Positions 18,224 to 26,951 of a stretch of 64,000 nt of DNA are shown piece after piece. A program made the position numbers and the translations under genes. The stretch lies in contig NZ_JABWCU010000018.1 of assembly GCF_018491765.1 (NCBI RefSeq), forward strand, positions 1 through 64,000. The letters run 5' to 3'. Origin of the DNA: Novosphingobium profundi. Lineage in GTDB: Bacteria; Pseudomonadota; Alphaproteobacteria; Sphingomonadales; Sphingomonadaceae. Positions within the stretch are counted from its first letter, which is position 1; the number at the start of each line of letters is the position of its first letter. The notes under the pieces are model-generated. The model was not told where the DNA came from. It searched no databases and worked only from the letters and a program-made list of their open reading frames with translations.

Positions 18224-19878
18224 TACAATTCCCCCCGCCTCGCCAGTGCACCGATGCGGTCCGCCGTGCGGCAGGCCAGCGCCTGAATTGTGAGCGAGGG
18301 ATTGACCCCGCCCACGGTCGGGAACACCGAGCCGTCGCAGACCCACAGGTTGGGCACGTCCCAGCTGCGGCCGTCGGCATCGACCACGCTCGTCGCCGCA
18401 TTGCGTCCCATCCGTGCGGTACCGCCCAGATGGCAGGTGTCGTCCATCTGGTCCCACGTGTCGCGGGCTCCGGTGGCTTCGAGGCTCTGCTTCATGAAGG
18501 CGACCGCATGGCGCATCATGCGCTTTTCGTTGTCGGAATAGGAGAACGTCACGCGCGGGATGCGCAAGCCATACTGGTCGGTCTCATCGGCCAGCGTGAC
18601 GCGGTTGGCCTCGTTGGGGAGCACTTCGCCCACCATTTTGAGACCGACCGTATGGTTGGCGCGGTTCATCTCGTCCACCAGCGCCTGCCCCCACAGCCCG
18701 CGCGTGCGGGCCAGTGTGCGCGCCCATTGCGCGGGCAACGGTCCCTGGCTCATGTAGGTCCATCCGCCGAGATAGTCCTTGCCAGCATCGGTGTAGTTCC
18801 AGTGTTCGCTTATGGCCAGACTGGGCGGCCCTTTGTAGGCGCGCACTTCCTTGTCCACCTCGCCCCAGGCCGCCTGGTTGAGCTGAACCATGAGGTTGCG
18901 CCCGACCAGCCCCGACGAATTGGCAAGTCCGTCGGGCTGAGCCGCATTGGCCGAATTGAGCAGCAGGCGCGGCGTCTCGATGGCATAGCCAGCGGCGACG
19001 ACATGGCGTGCCTTCTGGAAGTGCCAGGCGTCGGCGCGATGGTAATGCACGCCAGTCGCCCGACCGCTGGCATCGGTCTCGATCCGGCCGACCATGGCAA
19101 GATCGCGAATCTCGGCGCCTGCACGGATGGCGCGCGGTATCCACGTCACCAGCGCGGATTGCTTGGCATTGGTCGAGCAGCCGGTCACGCAGAAACCGCG
19201 ATAGACGCAAGGGTGCGCCTTGCCGATCGGTGTGGAGAGCGTGGCGATCGGCGTTTCGGTCCAGTCGATCCCCAGTGCCTTGGCTCCGCGCGCAAGATAC
19301 TGGGCACCCGCATTCATCGGGTGCACGCGCAGCGGGTACCGGGGGCGTTTCGGCCCCCAGGGATAGCGGACCGGGCCGGAGATGTGCAGCATGCGCTCCA
19401 CCTCCTCGTAGTAGCGCCACATCTCGCGCCAGTCGATCGGCCAGTCGACACCATAGCCCAGCTTGCTGCGGCTGGCGAAATGCTCGGGCCGGAAACGCAG
19501 AGAGACCATTGCGAAGTGAATGGTCGAACCGCCCACCGCCTTGCCCGAATTGTTCGCGCCCAGTTGCAGAGGATTGTCGCCGTCGACGAGCCGGTCGTCA
19601 GTCCAGTAGAGCTTGCGCTGGTGCATTTCGTCCGAGGCGAAGTCCTCCAGCGGGCGGAAAAAGGCGCCCGCATCCATAGCGATCACCGAAAAGCCCTGTT
19701 CGGCAAGCTTGGCGGCGAGCGGCGCACCGCCGGCACCGGTGCCCACGATCACGAAATCGACTTCGTCCTCGCCATATTCGCGCATCGGCAGCCATCCGGC
19801 GGGGACCAGCGGATCGGGCGCGCGGCCATCACCGCAGCGTGGCGTATGATCGAGCGTATCGTGCCGCTGGTCAATCAT
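18223..19878 (-). CDS. GMC family dehydrogenase (gluconate 2-dehydrogenase large-subunit type)
   Basis: A 551-residue FAD enzyme: the ADP-binding motif VDFVIVGTGAGGAPLAAKLA at about residues 34-53, the GMC-type GKAVGGSTIHFAMVSLRF, and the C-terminal DTCHLGGTARMG with the catalytic His and a second GxNPSLT region (VGGVNPSLTIQALA). Subunits of this class oxidise sugars or sugar acids at the periplasmic side with a small subunit 3 and a cytochrome c. Subunit 3 is the preceding gene (ATGA overlap), but no cytochrome c gene is in the operon. Electrons would reach ubiquinone in family members. Substrate cannot be told from sequence. Confidence 0.9.
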   Translation of the reverse strand: MIDQRHDTLDHTPRCGDGRAPDPLVPAGWLPMREYGEDEVDFVIVGTGAGGAPLAAKLAEQGFSVIAMDAGAFFRPLEDFASDEMHQRKLYWTDDRLVDGDNPLQLGANNSGKAVGGSTIHFAMVSLRFRPEHFASRSKLGYGVDWPIDWREMWRYYEEVERMLHISGPVRYPWGPKRPRYPLRVHPMNAGAQYLARGAKALGIDWTETPIATLSTPIGKAHPCVYRGFCVTGCSTNAKQSALVTWIPRAIRAGAEIRDLAMVGRIETDASGRATGVHYHRADAWHFQKARHVVAAGYAIETPRLLLNSANAAQPDGLANSSGLVGRNLMVQLNQAAWGEVDKEVRAYKGPPSLAISEHWNYTDAGKDYLGGWTYMSQGPLPAQWARTLARTRGLWGQALVDEMNRANHTVGLKMVGEVLPNEANRVTLADETDQYGLRIPRVTFSYSDNEKRMMRHAVAFMKQSLEATGARDTWDQMDDTCHLGGTARMGRNAATSVVDADGRSWDVPNLWVCDGSVFPTVGGVNPSLTIQALACRTADRIGALARRGEL

Positions 19879-20474
19879 GCGTGCTCCCATTCGGCTTCCC
19901 AGGGATCGCGGTAGCCCGCTTGCTGGCGTAGGTAGCCGCGCGGTGAGGCAGGGCCGCCGAAGCCCATCGCGCTCCACAGCGAGGGGTGCGCCCAGTGCGC
20001 GGAAACGAGATCGGGGATCAACCGCCAGCTCCAGAATGTCCTGGCGTCGAGATTGCCCCATGCAGCGCCGTGCAACTGGCCTTCGGACAGCGCCTTGAGC
20101 AATACGTCGGCCTGCGCATCGGAGATGTCGGCAAAAGCCGCACCATGGCCTTCGCGCGCCTCGGCGTTGATGGCATCGAGCGCGCACTGCCACGCGGCCC
20201 GTACACGGGGCAGACCGGCTGGGCGGAAGCCATCGCCGGCGTCGGCATCGATCTTTGCGATGACGAGGGCGAGCGTATTGGCCGGTGCTCGACCTTCAGG
20301 CTGTGGGGTCACGCGCTGCACCAGTCGGGCAAGCGTCGCGACCCGCGCTTCGCCAAGGTGTTTGCTGCGGGGGAGCAGCTTCATCCGCGCGTGCAGGATC
20401 TCGCGGGTCTTGTCGTTGAAGCTGGGGCTGTCCCACTTGGCGAGGACGTCGTAGTCGGGATAGCGATCAGCCAC
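19875..20474 (-). CDS. gluconate 2-dehydrogenase subunit 3 family protein
   Basis: A 199-residue protein with the subunit-3 pattern: ATLARLVQRVTPQPEG, LVIAKIDADAGDGFR, AFADISDAQADVLLKAL, and the C-terminal WGNLDARTFWSWRLIPDLVSAHWAHPSLWSAMGFGGPASPRGY. Members act as chaperone or accessory subunit for the GMC partner. There is no clear twin-arginine signal, which many homologues have. GTG start overlapping the preceding gene by eight bases; the stop overlaps the GMC start. Confidence 0.88.
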   Translation of the reverse strand: MADRYPDYDVLAKWDSPSFNDKTREILHARMKLLPRSKHLGEARVATLARLVQRVTPQPEGRAPANTLALVIAKIDADAGDGFRPAGLPRVRAAWQCALDAINAEAREGHGAAFADISDAQADVLLKALSEGQLHGAAWGNLDARTFWSWRLIPDLVSAHWAHPSLWSAMGFGGPASPRGYLRQQAGYRDPWEAEWEHA

Positions 20475-21339
20475 GGCGCATGTCCTTCAACAGGCGCAGC
20501 GCGGCGATCCCCGCCACGGCAAGGCCGCTGAACGAGGGCGGGGCGGGCAGGGGAGGGCCGGCAAGCAGGTTCTGCCGCCAGTTGCGCCAGCCACCCATGT
20601 TGCGCGCCACGCCATAGGCATGGAACGCCATGCCAATCACGCCCATCGCCGCCGTTGCGCCGAGCAGGCCGTAGGTCATCCGGCGCGGCGCCAAGGTCAG
20701 CACGTCGCGCAGCAGGCTGAGCGTGGCGAGCGGCGGCAGCGAAACCGGCAGCCACATCGCTGGGTCATGGTACGCGCCCCGGAAATGCAGCAGGCCCGCC
20801 TCGGCCACCGTGCCGGCAAGACCCATGGCGGCGACGGTTCCCACCACGCGCGGGGCCCGCAGGAACGCGGCGAAGCGCGGCGCGGCAGGATCGGCCAGGC
20901 GCTCGGCCATGGTCCCGATCAGCCCGGTCAGGAGCAGAGTGGCTGGCGCGCCCAGCGGCGCACGGTAGAACAGGTTGACCAGCCGGAAGCCGCCCGCCTG
21001 CTTGCCCACGTTCCAGGCATGGAAGGCAAGGCCAGCGCTGCCCACCGCCCCGGCCGTGACATGGACCATGCGGGCCAGCGTGGAAGGGCCGGCGGGCGCT
21101 AATGTCTCGCGACCGTTGAGCAGCAGCGAACCCGCCGAAAGCGCGATCGGCAGCACCATTGCGGGATCGCGGAATGATCCCCGGTAGTGCTCCATGGCCG
21201 AATCGACGAGCACCGAGGAAGCGACCACGCTCGCGCCAGCGGAGAGCAGGCGGCTCGCCGCCCGCTCCGCACCGCGCGGCGCACGCGCGACATCGTTCAG
21301 CCTCGCGATACCGCGCGCCAACGCCGTGCCGGTGCTCAC
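20467..21339 (-). CDS. membrane protein with two similar halves
   Basis: A 290-residue protein of about seven or eight membrane helices that I cannot assign to a named family. It has an internal duplication: MEHYRGSFRDPAMVLPIAL with LAFHAWNVGKQAGGFRLVN in the first half, against LLHFRGAYHDPAMWLPVSL with MAFHAYGVARNMGGWRNWR in the second. The repeated His, Arg/Gly and Asp-Pro-Ala-Met residues could bind a cofactor or face a partner. Position between the TPP enzyme (GTGA overlap) and the dehydrogenase subunits suggests a membrane anchor or electron-transfer partner for the GMC complex; this is inference. Confidence 0.75.
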   Translation of the reverse strand: MSTGTALARGIARLNDVARAPRGAERAASRLLSAGASVVASSVLVDSAMEHYRGSFRDPAMVLPIALSAGSLLLNGRETLAPAGPSTLARMVHVTAGAVGSAGLAFHAWNVGKQAGGFRLVNLFYRAPLGAPATLLLTGLIGTMAERLADPAAPRFAAFLRAPRVVGTVAAMGLAGTVAEAGLLHFRGAYHDPAMWLPVSLPPLATLSLLRDVLTLAPRRMTYGLLGATAAMGVIGMAFHAYGVARNMGGWRNWRQNLLAGPPLPAPPSFSGLAVAGIAALRLLKDMRRG

Positions 21340-23126
21340 TTGTCGCGATTCCCGATCAGGCTTGCGGCAACCTGCCTGATGCTGCCCTTGATCATCGCGC
21401 CTTCGTGCGGATCGCCCTTGGCCGCCGTGAACATGAAGCTCTTGGCTTGGTTGAAAGTGATATGCGGCGGCAGCGGCGGCACTTCAGGGTCGGTGCGCAC
21501 TTCGAGCAGGACCGGACGGCCGGCGCAAAGCGCGCGCGTCCAGGCATCGCCGAGGTCGTCGGGATTGTCGACGTGGATGCCTTCCAGCCCGATCGTCTCG
21601 GCAAAGCGATGATAAGGTACGTCGGGAAGGTCCTGCGTCATCTCCGCCTTGGGATTGCCCTCCATTACCCGCTGTTCCCAGGTCACCTGATTGAGATCGC
21701 GGTTGTTGAGCACGCAAACGACGAAAGTAGGGTTCTCCCATTGCCGCCAATACTTTGCAACGGTGATGAGTTCGGCCATGTTGTTCATCTGCATCGCGCC
21801 ATCGCCCACCGATGCAATTACTGGCCGGTCGGGGTGGGCGAACTTGGCGGCAATGGCGTAGGGTACGCCCGCGCCCATTGAAGCAAGGCCGCCCGAGAGC
21901 GAACACATCATGTTCTCGCGGATCATGACGTCGCGCGCGTACCAGTTGGCGCAGGAGCCGGAATCACTGGTGAGTATTGCGCGATCGGGAAGTTGCCGGG
22001 ACAGTTCGGTAAAGATACGTTGCGGGTTGACCGGGTTGGCGGCAACCATCGCGCGGTCTTGCAACGTTTCCAGCCAGTCCCGCTTCCAGCCCGTGATCTT
22101 CTCGCGCCAACCGGTGTCCGCCCTGGCCTCGAGATAGGGCAGCAGTGCCTCGATGGTCGTGCCGATGTCGCCCTCCAGCGGCACCTCCATGGGGTAGCGC
22201 AGCGAGAGCATCCCGGGGTCGATATCCACCTGGACGCCGCGCGCCTGGCCCTCTTCTGGCAGGAATTCGGAATAGGGAAAACCCGAGCCGAGCATCAGGA
22301 AGGTGTCGCATTCGCGCATCATCTTGTCGCTGGGTTCGGTACCAAGCAGGCCGATGGAGCCGGTCACCCAGTCGAGCGTATCGGGCAGCACCTGCTTTCC
22401 GAGCAGCGCCTTGGCGGCGCCCGCCTGCAAGGTATCGGCCAGCCGCATCACCGCCTTTTCGGCGCCGATGCATCCTGCGCCGGCGAGGATGGCAACCTTC
22501 TTGCCCGCATTGAGCACTTCGGCGGCGCGGATCAGGTCGGCGTCCTCAGGCACGACACGCGGCCGGGAATAGCCGACGCCAGAGAACACCGCGCCGTGTA
22601 CGCGCGGGGGCATCCTCATCGGTTCTTCCTGCAGGTCGTTGGGCACAACCAGCGCAGTCACACGCCTGCGACCGAGCGCGATGCGCACTGCGCGATCAAC
22701 CAGATGGCGCACTTGCGGCGGCTCCATCGCCATTCCGGTAAACTCTCCGGCAACGTCCTTGAACAGCGAGGGCAGGTCCAGTTCCTGCTGGAAGTGCGCG
22801 CCGATCGCGGTGCGTGCCTGCTGGCCGACCAGCGCCAGTACCGGCATATGATCCATGCGGGCATCGTACAGTCCGGTGACGAGGTGTGAGGCACCGGGGC
22901 CGGAGGTGGCGAGGCAGACGCCAAGCCCACCTGTGAACTTGGCGTGGGCGCTGGCCATGAACGCGGCCATTTCCTCGTGCCGGACCTGCACGAACTCGAA
23001 CTTGTCGCGCATCTCGTCGAGGGCGCCCACGAGGCCGTTGATGCCGTCTCCGGGGTAGCCGAAAATGCGGCGCACGCCCCATTCGTGGAGGCGGTTCCAG
23101 ATGAAATGCGATACGGTTTGCGACAT
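21336..23126 (-). CDS. thiamine-pyrophosphate enzyme, pyruvate oxidase/acetolactate synthase type
   Basis: A 596-residue three-domain TPP enzyme. Catalytic Glu is in RHEEMAAF (residues 49-56), the N-terminal domain continues LATSGPGASHLVTGLYDA, and the TPP/Mg motif is GDGAMQMNN with the terminal Asn pair in CVLNNRDLNQVTWEQR. Similar proteins are annotated as thiamine pyrophosphate-requiring or pyruvate dehydrogenase (quinone)-like. There is no obvious C-terminal amphipathic membrane helix as in PoxB, so pyruvate:quinone activity is not proven. First gene of the operon; AGGAGAG upstream of the ATG. It is divergent from the sensory-rhodopsin-transducer-like gene. Confidence 0.88.
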   Translation of the reverse strand: MSQTVSHFIWNRLHEWGVRRIFGYPGDGINGLVGALDEMRDKFEFVQVRHEEMAAFMASAHAKFTGGLGVCLATSGPGASHLVTGLYDARMDHMPVLALVGQQARTAIGAHFQQELDLPSLFKDVAGEFTGMAMEPPQVRHLVDRAVRIALGRRRVTALVVPNDLQEEPMRMPPRVHGAVFSGVGYSRPRVVPEDADLIRAAEVLNAGKKVAILAGAGCIGAEKAVMRLADTLQAGAAKALLGKQVLPDTLDWVTGSIGLLGTEPSDKMMRECDTFLMLGSGFPYSEFLPEEGQARGVQVDIDPGMLSLRYPMEVPLEGDIGTTIEALLPYLEARADTGWREKITGWKRDWLETLQDRAMVAANPVNPQRIFTELSRQLPDRAILTSDSGSCANWYARDVMIRENMMCSLSGGLASMGAGVPYAIAAKFAHPDRPVIASVGDGAMQMNNMAELITVAKYWRQWENPTFVVCVLNNRDLNQVTWEQRVMEGNPKAEMTQDLPDVPYHRFAETIGLEGIHVDNPDDLGDAWTRALCAGRPVLLEVRTDPEVPPLPPHITFNQAKSFMFTAAKGDPHEGAMIKGSIRQVAASLIGNRDK

Positions 23127-23267
23127 GGCGAAGAGCTCTCCTGATGCAGGTTACGGTGCCCCCCGAGCGGGCCGTGCCAAAGCGATGGCCCTTTGTTCGG
23201 AAACAATCCCCCGCCCCGGCCGTTCCGTAAAAAATCCCGCGAAAACCGATAACCTCAGGAAAACACC

Positions 23268-23638
23268 ATGGAGCGGCTTGGGAACCGCCGTTGGGTCATT
23301 GCCGCAGGTTATATTCCCGGCGACCCGCAGCCGGGCGATGGAGGGGCGCTCATCAATCCCGAAGTTGCCTGTATCCTCAACATCGCTGATGCGTCGGCGC
23401 GGATCACGATCACGCTGTTCTTCACGGATCGCGAGCCGGTCGGCCCTTATCGTCTGGAGGTGGGCGCACGCTGCACTTGCGTTTCAAGGATCTGGTCGAT
23501 CCGGAGCCGGTACTACGCGCAACCGATTACGCCTGCGTGATCGAAGCGGACGAGCCGGTCGTGGTGCAGCACATCCGGCTCGACATGCGCACGGCGAAGG
23601 GATTGCTGATGGCGACGATCGCTTATCCGGCGGGGTAG
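23268..23638 (+). pseudogene. sensory rhodopsin transducer-like protein, one frameshift
   Basis: The first frame reads WVIAAGYIPGDPQPGDG, ACILNIADASARITITLFF and TDREPVGPYRLEVGAR, and the next frame from 23468 continues TLHLRFKDLVDPEPV, then ADEPVVVQHIRLDMRTAKG and LLMATIAYPAG. Both halves together match the Anabaena sensory rhodopsin transducer family, small beta-sandwich tetramers. The shift near 23465-23470 interrupts the frame after about 67 residues. Either the gene is broken or the assembly lost one base. No rhodopsin gene is in the window; homologues without a nearby rhodopsin are thought to have sugar-related or regulatory roles. Confidence 0.8.
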
Positions 23639-23710
23639 AGCATTTTCCAGTCAGGTGAAATCACCTGACAATTCAGAACATGCGGCAATGAAAGTCTAGA
23701 TCGCTCCAAG
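23637..23710. repeat. intergenic palindromic repeat between convergent genes
   Basis: A perfect palindrome TCAGGTGA-AA-TCACCTGA occupies 23651-23668, bracketed by GAGC at 23637 and GCTC near 23705, so the whole segment can fold. Elements of this look are common between genes in alphaproteobacteria. It sits between two convergent genes and may act as a bidirectional terminator. Confidence 0.5.
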
Positions 23711-23735
23711 ACGAAAGCGTTCCCGGCGCCTGAAT

Positions 23736-24953
23736 TCAGACTCTGCGCAGCAGGTGCGAGCCAATATCGTCCAACGTATCCGCACCGATCTGGCCCATCT
23801 GGTTGCGCATCTCGGTTTCGAGCAGCACCAGCGCCTTGAGGACGCCTGCCTCGCCATGGGCGCACAGACCGTAAAGTGGCGCCCGGCCCGCCAGCACGCC
23901 ATCGGCGCCAAGCGCCAGTGCCTTCAGCACGTCTCCCCCGCGGCGGATGCCGCCCGAAATCCATAGCGGACGGTCATCGCCAAGGATCGCGCGGGCTTCC
24001 TCCAGCACGTCGAGCGCACTCACCGCCTCGTCCGCCTGGCGCCCGCCATGGGTGCCGAGCATGACACCGTCCACGCCGCTGTCGCGCGCGGCGCGTACAT
24101 CGTCGGGGTGGAGCAGTCCCTTGACGAACATCGCGCCTTTCCAGCGCTCGCGAATGCGGGCAACGTCAGCCCAGGTCAGCGCCTTGGGCATCTGGTCGCG
24201 GATCCAGAACGCGCCTTCGAAGAAGCCGCGGCTGTCCTCGGGCAGGAACGGCTCGACATTGGCGAAGCGCGGCATGCCATGGCTGAGCGTCGTTGCCAGC
24301 CAGCGAGTGTGCCAAGCGGCATCAAGCACCGTCGCGGGCTTCGGCAGCGTGCGACCGAAGCGCTGACGGCTGTCCCATTCGCGCAGGCCATAGAGCTGGG
24401 CGTTGACGGTCAGCACCAGTGCCTCGCACTTGCAGGCGGCGGCGCGATCGACCAGTGCCTGCCATATCTCGTCGGGCCCAAAGATATAGAGCTGCCACCA
24501 GTGGCGAAGGCCGGGCACCCGCGCTACGTCCTCCATCGTCTCGTTGGACATAGTGCCCTGCACGAAGGGCACGCCGAAGCGCGCTGCGGCACGCGCCAGC
24601 GTCAAATCTGCGCCGCGCATGAACAGGCCGTTGAGACCGGTCGGCGCGATCGCCAGCGGCAGGCGCGCGTCCTGGCCCAGCACGCGGCGGGATACCTTGC
24701 GATGAGACACGTCGCGCAGCATGCGCGGCACCCAGCGCCAGTCCTCGAACGCGGTGCGGTCACGCTCCAGCGTCGCTTCCGACTGAGCGCCGCCTTCGAG
24801 GTATTCCAACACGAAGCGTGGCATAAGCTGGTGCGTACGGGCGCGCAGGTCGTCGATCGACTGCACTTGCGTGAGCCGCGGGCCGGCATTGAAAGCTCGG
24901 CGCGGCGTGCGAGCGAATTGGGCTGGCGATACTCGCGGGGCAAGCGGGGACAT
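23736..24953 (-). CDS. FMN-dependent alpha-hydroxyacid dehydrogenase (lactate/mandelate type)
   Basis: A 405-residue protein of the L-lactate dehydrogenase/glycolate oxidase/mandelate dehydrogenase family. FMN barrel motifs are present: LPLAIAPTGLNGLFMRGAD, WWQLYIF, LVLTVNAQ, MFVKGLLHPDDVRAARDSGV, and PLWISGGIRRGGDVLKALALGADGVLAGRAPLYGL. The catalytic His and Arg are kept in GTHGGRQADE, but the usual Asn before His is Thr. Such enzymes oxidise an L-2-hydroxyacid and pass electrons to quinone or oxygen. AGGAG precedes the ATG. It is a single gene next to the oxidation operon. Confidence 0.88.
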   Translation of the reverse strand: MSPLAPRVSPAQFARTPRRAFNAGPRLTQVQSIDDLRARTHQLMPRFVLEYLEGGAQSEATLERDRTAFEDWRWVPRMLRDVSHRKVSRRVLGQDARLPLAIAPTGLNGLFMRGADLTLARAAARFGVPFVQGTMSNETMEDVARVPGLRHWWQLYIFGPDEIWQALVDRAAACKCEALVLTVNAQLYGLREWDSRQRFGRTLPKPATVLDAAWHTRWLATTLSHGMPRFANVEPFLPEDSRGFFEGAFWIRDQMPKALTWADVARIRERWKGAMFVKGLLHPDDVRAARDSGVDGVMLGTHGGRQADEAVSALDVLEEARAILGDDRPLWISGGIRRGGDVLKALALGADGVLAGRAPLYGLCAHGEAGVLKALVLLETEMRNQMGQIGADTLDDIGSHLLRRV

Positions 24954-25197
24954 GGCGTTCTCCTGTCGGCTGGGCCGCCGGGTGTGATGTTGAAGAAAGC
25001 CGCCTGATCAGCTTGAGGTTCCGTGCGATCCTTGGCCCATGCTTTTATGATGGGAAGGCGCTCCTGCGTGGATCTTTCCAGACCCACCTTTGCGTATCCG
25101 TGCCATCGGGAAGCGGTTACATCATCAAAGCCGTCCGAAGAGTAAAAGTGGCTTGCTCGAATATTTCGACAAGCCGTCACCGGCTCAGTTCATCCTG

Positions 25198-26256
25198 TCA
25201 CTCGCCGTCTATACTCACCTCCTTGCCAAGGATGGATTTGACGTAGATTCGCTTGGTCATGACGAACACGACGATCGTTAGCGGCGCGGCCATTAGAACG
25301 CCAAGTCCGCCAAACAGAATGCCCGCGGCCAGTACAGCGAACAGTAGAAGTGCAGGCGGGACGTCCACCGCCTGCTTCTGGATCATCGGCTGCAGGAAAT
25401 TGCCTTGAAGCTGTTGCACGATGAGGAACAGGACCACCGTCCACAACGCCGTCATCGGTGATCGAGTGAAGGCAAGGAGGACGGCCGGTACGCCGGATAT
25501 CACCGGACCAATCATCGGGATCACATCGAGGAGACCCGCGATCAATCCCAAGCCGCCGGCAGACGGAACGCCCAGCAGTGCGAGGCCGGCGGAAGTCAGG
25601 GCAGCAACGACCAAGGATGACACCGCCTGTCCCTTCATCCATCCATGCAGGCCATTCCAGGAATCGCGAAGGGCCGCTTGTACGACGTCTACGGCTTTGT
25701 CAGGGATGAGCAGCAGAAGGCCTCGACGGTAGACAGGCGGATTGGCGGCGAGGAAGATGGCGCCAAAGATGACAAGGACAAGGTTGGCCATGCCGTTGCC
25801 GAACGCCAGCATGTACGTGCCTATCTCGGAGATAGCGCCTGACATGCTATCCTTGCCTTTCTCAAGCATGCCACTCACCGTTTCGCCAAGGCCCAGGCGT
25901 TCCAAGAAGGCCTGAAGCTGGTCCACCGCGCCTGGCAGGTTCTGGCGGATTGTATCGAACTGGCTAGCGAGCTGCGCGCCGAAAAGGATGAGGGCACCAA
26001 GGAACGTGCCCAGCAGCAAGATGACTGCGAGGCCCAATGCCAGCTGCCGCCCAACTGGTAGGATTGCGCCGATTGCTCGGGTGAGTGCGTCCAAGATTAC
26101 CGCAAGCACTACGGCTGCGAATACAAGTAGCAGGAAGCCGCCGAGCTGGATCAGCAGCAGGCTAACGCCGACGAGGGCAATGATAGCAACGGCCGCCGAG
26201 ACGATTTTGCTCAGGGTCCAATAGCGCTGCGCCGCATGAGCGTTTGTCGGTTCCAA
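25198..26256 (-). CDS. AI-2E family transporter
   Basis: A 352-residue protein with about eight membrane helices of the AI-2E exporter (YdiK/PerM/TqsA) family, including GLIAGLLDVIPMIGPVISGVPAVLLAF and the C-terminal AAGILFGGLGVLMAAPLTIVVFVMTKRIYV region. The frame is open for 87 more codons upstream, but TTG 26256 is preferred because AAGGGG lies about nine bases before it and the length then equals that of the paralogue at 39660-40718. Members export small molecules or act in ion homeostasis; the name does not prove autoinducer-2 transport. Confidence 0.82.
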   Translation of the reverse strand: MEPTNAHAAQRYWTLSKIVSAAVAIIALVGVSLLLIQLGGFLLLVFAAVVLAVILDALTRAIGAILPVGRQLALGLAVILLLGTFLGALILFGAQLASQFDTIRQNLPGAVDQLQAFLERLGLGETVSGMLEKGKDSMSGAISEIGTYMLAFGNGMANLVLVIFGAIFLAANPPVYRRGLLLLIPDKAVDVVQAALRDSWNGLHGWMKGQAVSSLVVAALTSAGLALLGVPSAGGLGLIAGLLDVIPMIGPVISGVPAVLLAFTRSPMTALWTVVLFLIVQQLQGNFLQPMIQKQAVDVPPALLLFAVLAAGILFGGLGVLMAAPLTIVVFVMTKRIYVKSILGKEVSIDGE

Positions 26257-26951
26257 GTGGTATTCCCCTTTTGGCCAATCCGGGCATTGGATGTGAAAGG
26301 GCGAAAGAAGGACGAGGTTCCGTTTGAGGAACATTAGGCTTTGCCAGCCATAGGCCGCCTTCGCCTTACGCCATCCTAGATTGCTGCCATGCGGCGATTT
26401 CATCGCAGAGGCCAGATCAAGGCGAGGCCATGGCGCTGGCTGCCCTTGCTGTTGCGGACCTCTGCATCCCAGGGGGCGCCTTTCGCTGTCAGGTCGGGCG
26501 GCGCCCCGCTGGAGCAAGGCTTATCGCTGGGCTGCCAGATTCGGCCTGTCAGGGGAACAACAGGCGTGTCCGAGCAAAGGAAAGGCCATACCCGCCGGAG
26601 CAACGCCGAAAGACCCTTCAGGGAAAAATATCGTACGATGAAATGAGATTCGACGGACGCCGATTTATCGCGATCACGTCCTGCGGATTCGGAGTGCCCT
26701 TCTGGCAATCTTCTTCCGCTCAGGTGGGATCACCATTTTGGTTGATATAAGGTCAGAGTTTGGAGCTGCGTTGCGATATTTACCTCTGAAATTTTCAGCA
26801 ATGAAGTACGCAAAGGACAAGGCCGCCTGGTTCCAACATCGATCCAGTAACCATGCGTGAGCACGGCGTGTCACGCGAAGCCTGGTCTGCTATGGGTCTT
26901 GCCGGGCCTATGATAACTTCGATCAACCGCGACTGGTCGAACGGCGTGTGG
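26257..26951. other. 695-bp gene-free stretch
   Basis: Between the AI-2E gene start and the 3' end of the histidine kinase gene. Several overlapping open frames of 65-110 codons exist on both strands, but none has a good ribosome-binding site or recognisable motif. Weak half-matches to TTGAT-N4-ATCAA occur near 26739 and 26905. A decayed gene is possible. Confidence 0.4.

Noticed and set aside
18214..19914. Open frame of 566 codons on the plus strand, antisense to the GMC dehydrogenase
   Set aside because: The minus strand encodes an intact GMC protein with all motifs; the antisense frame is a codon-bias artefact without recognisable domains.
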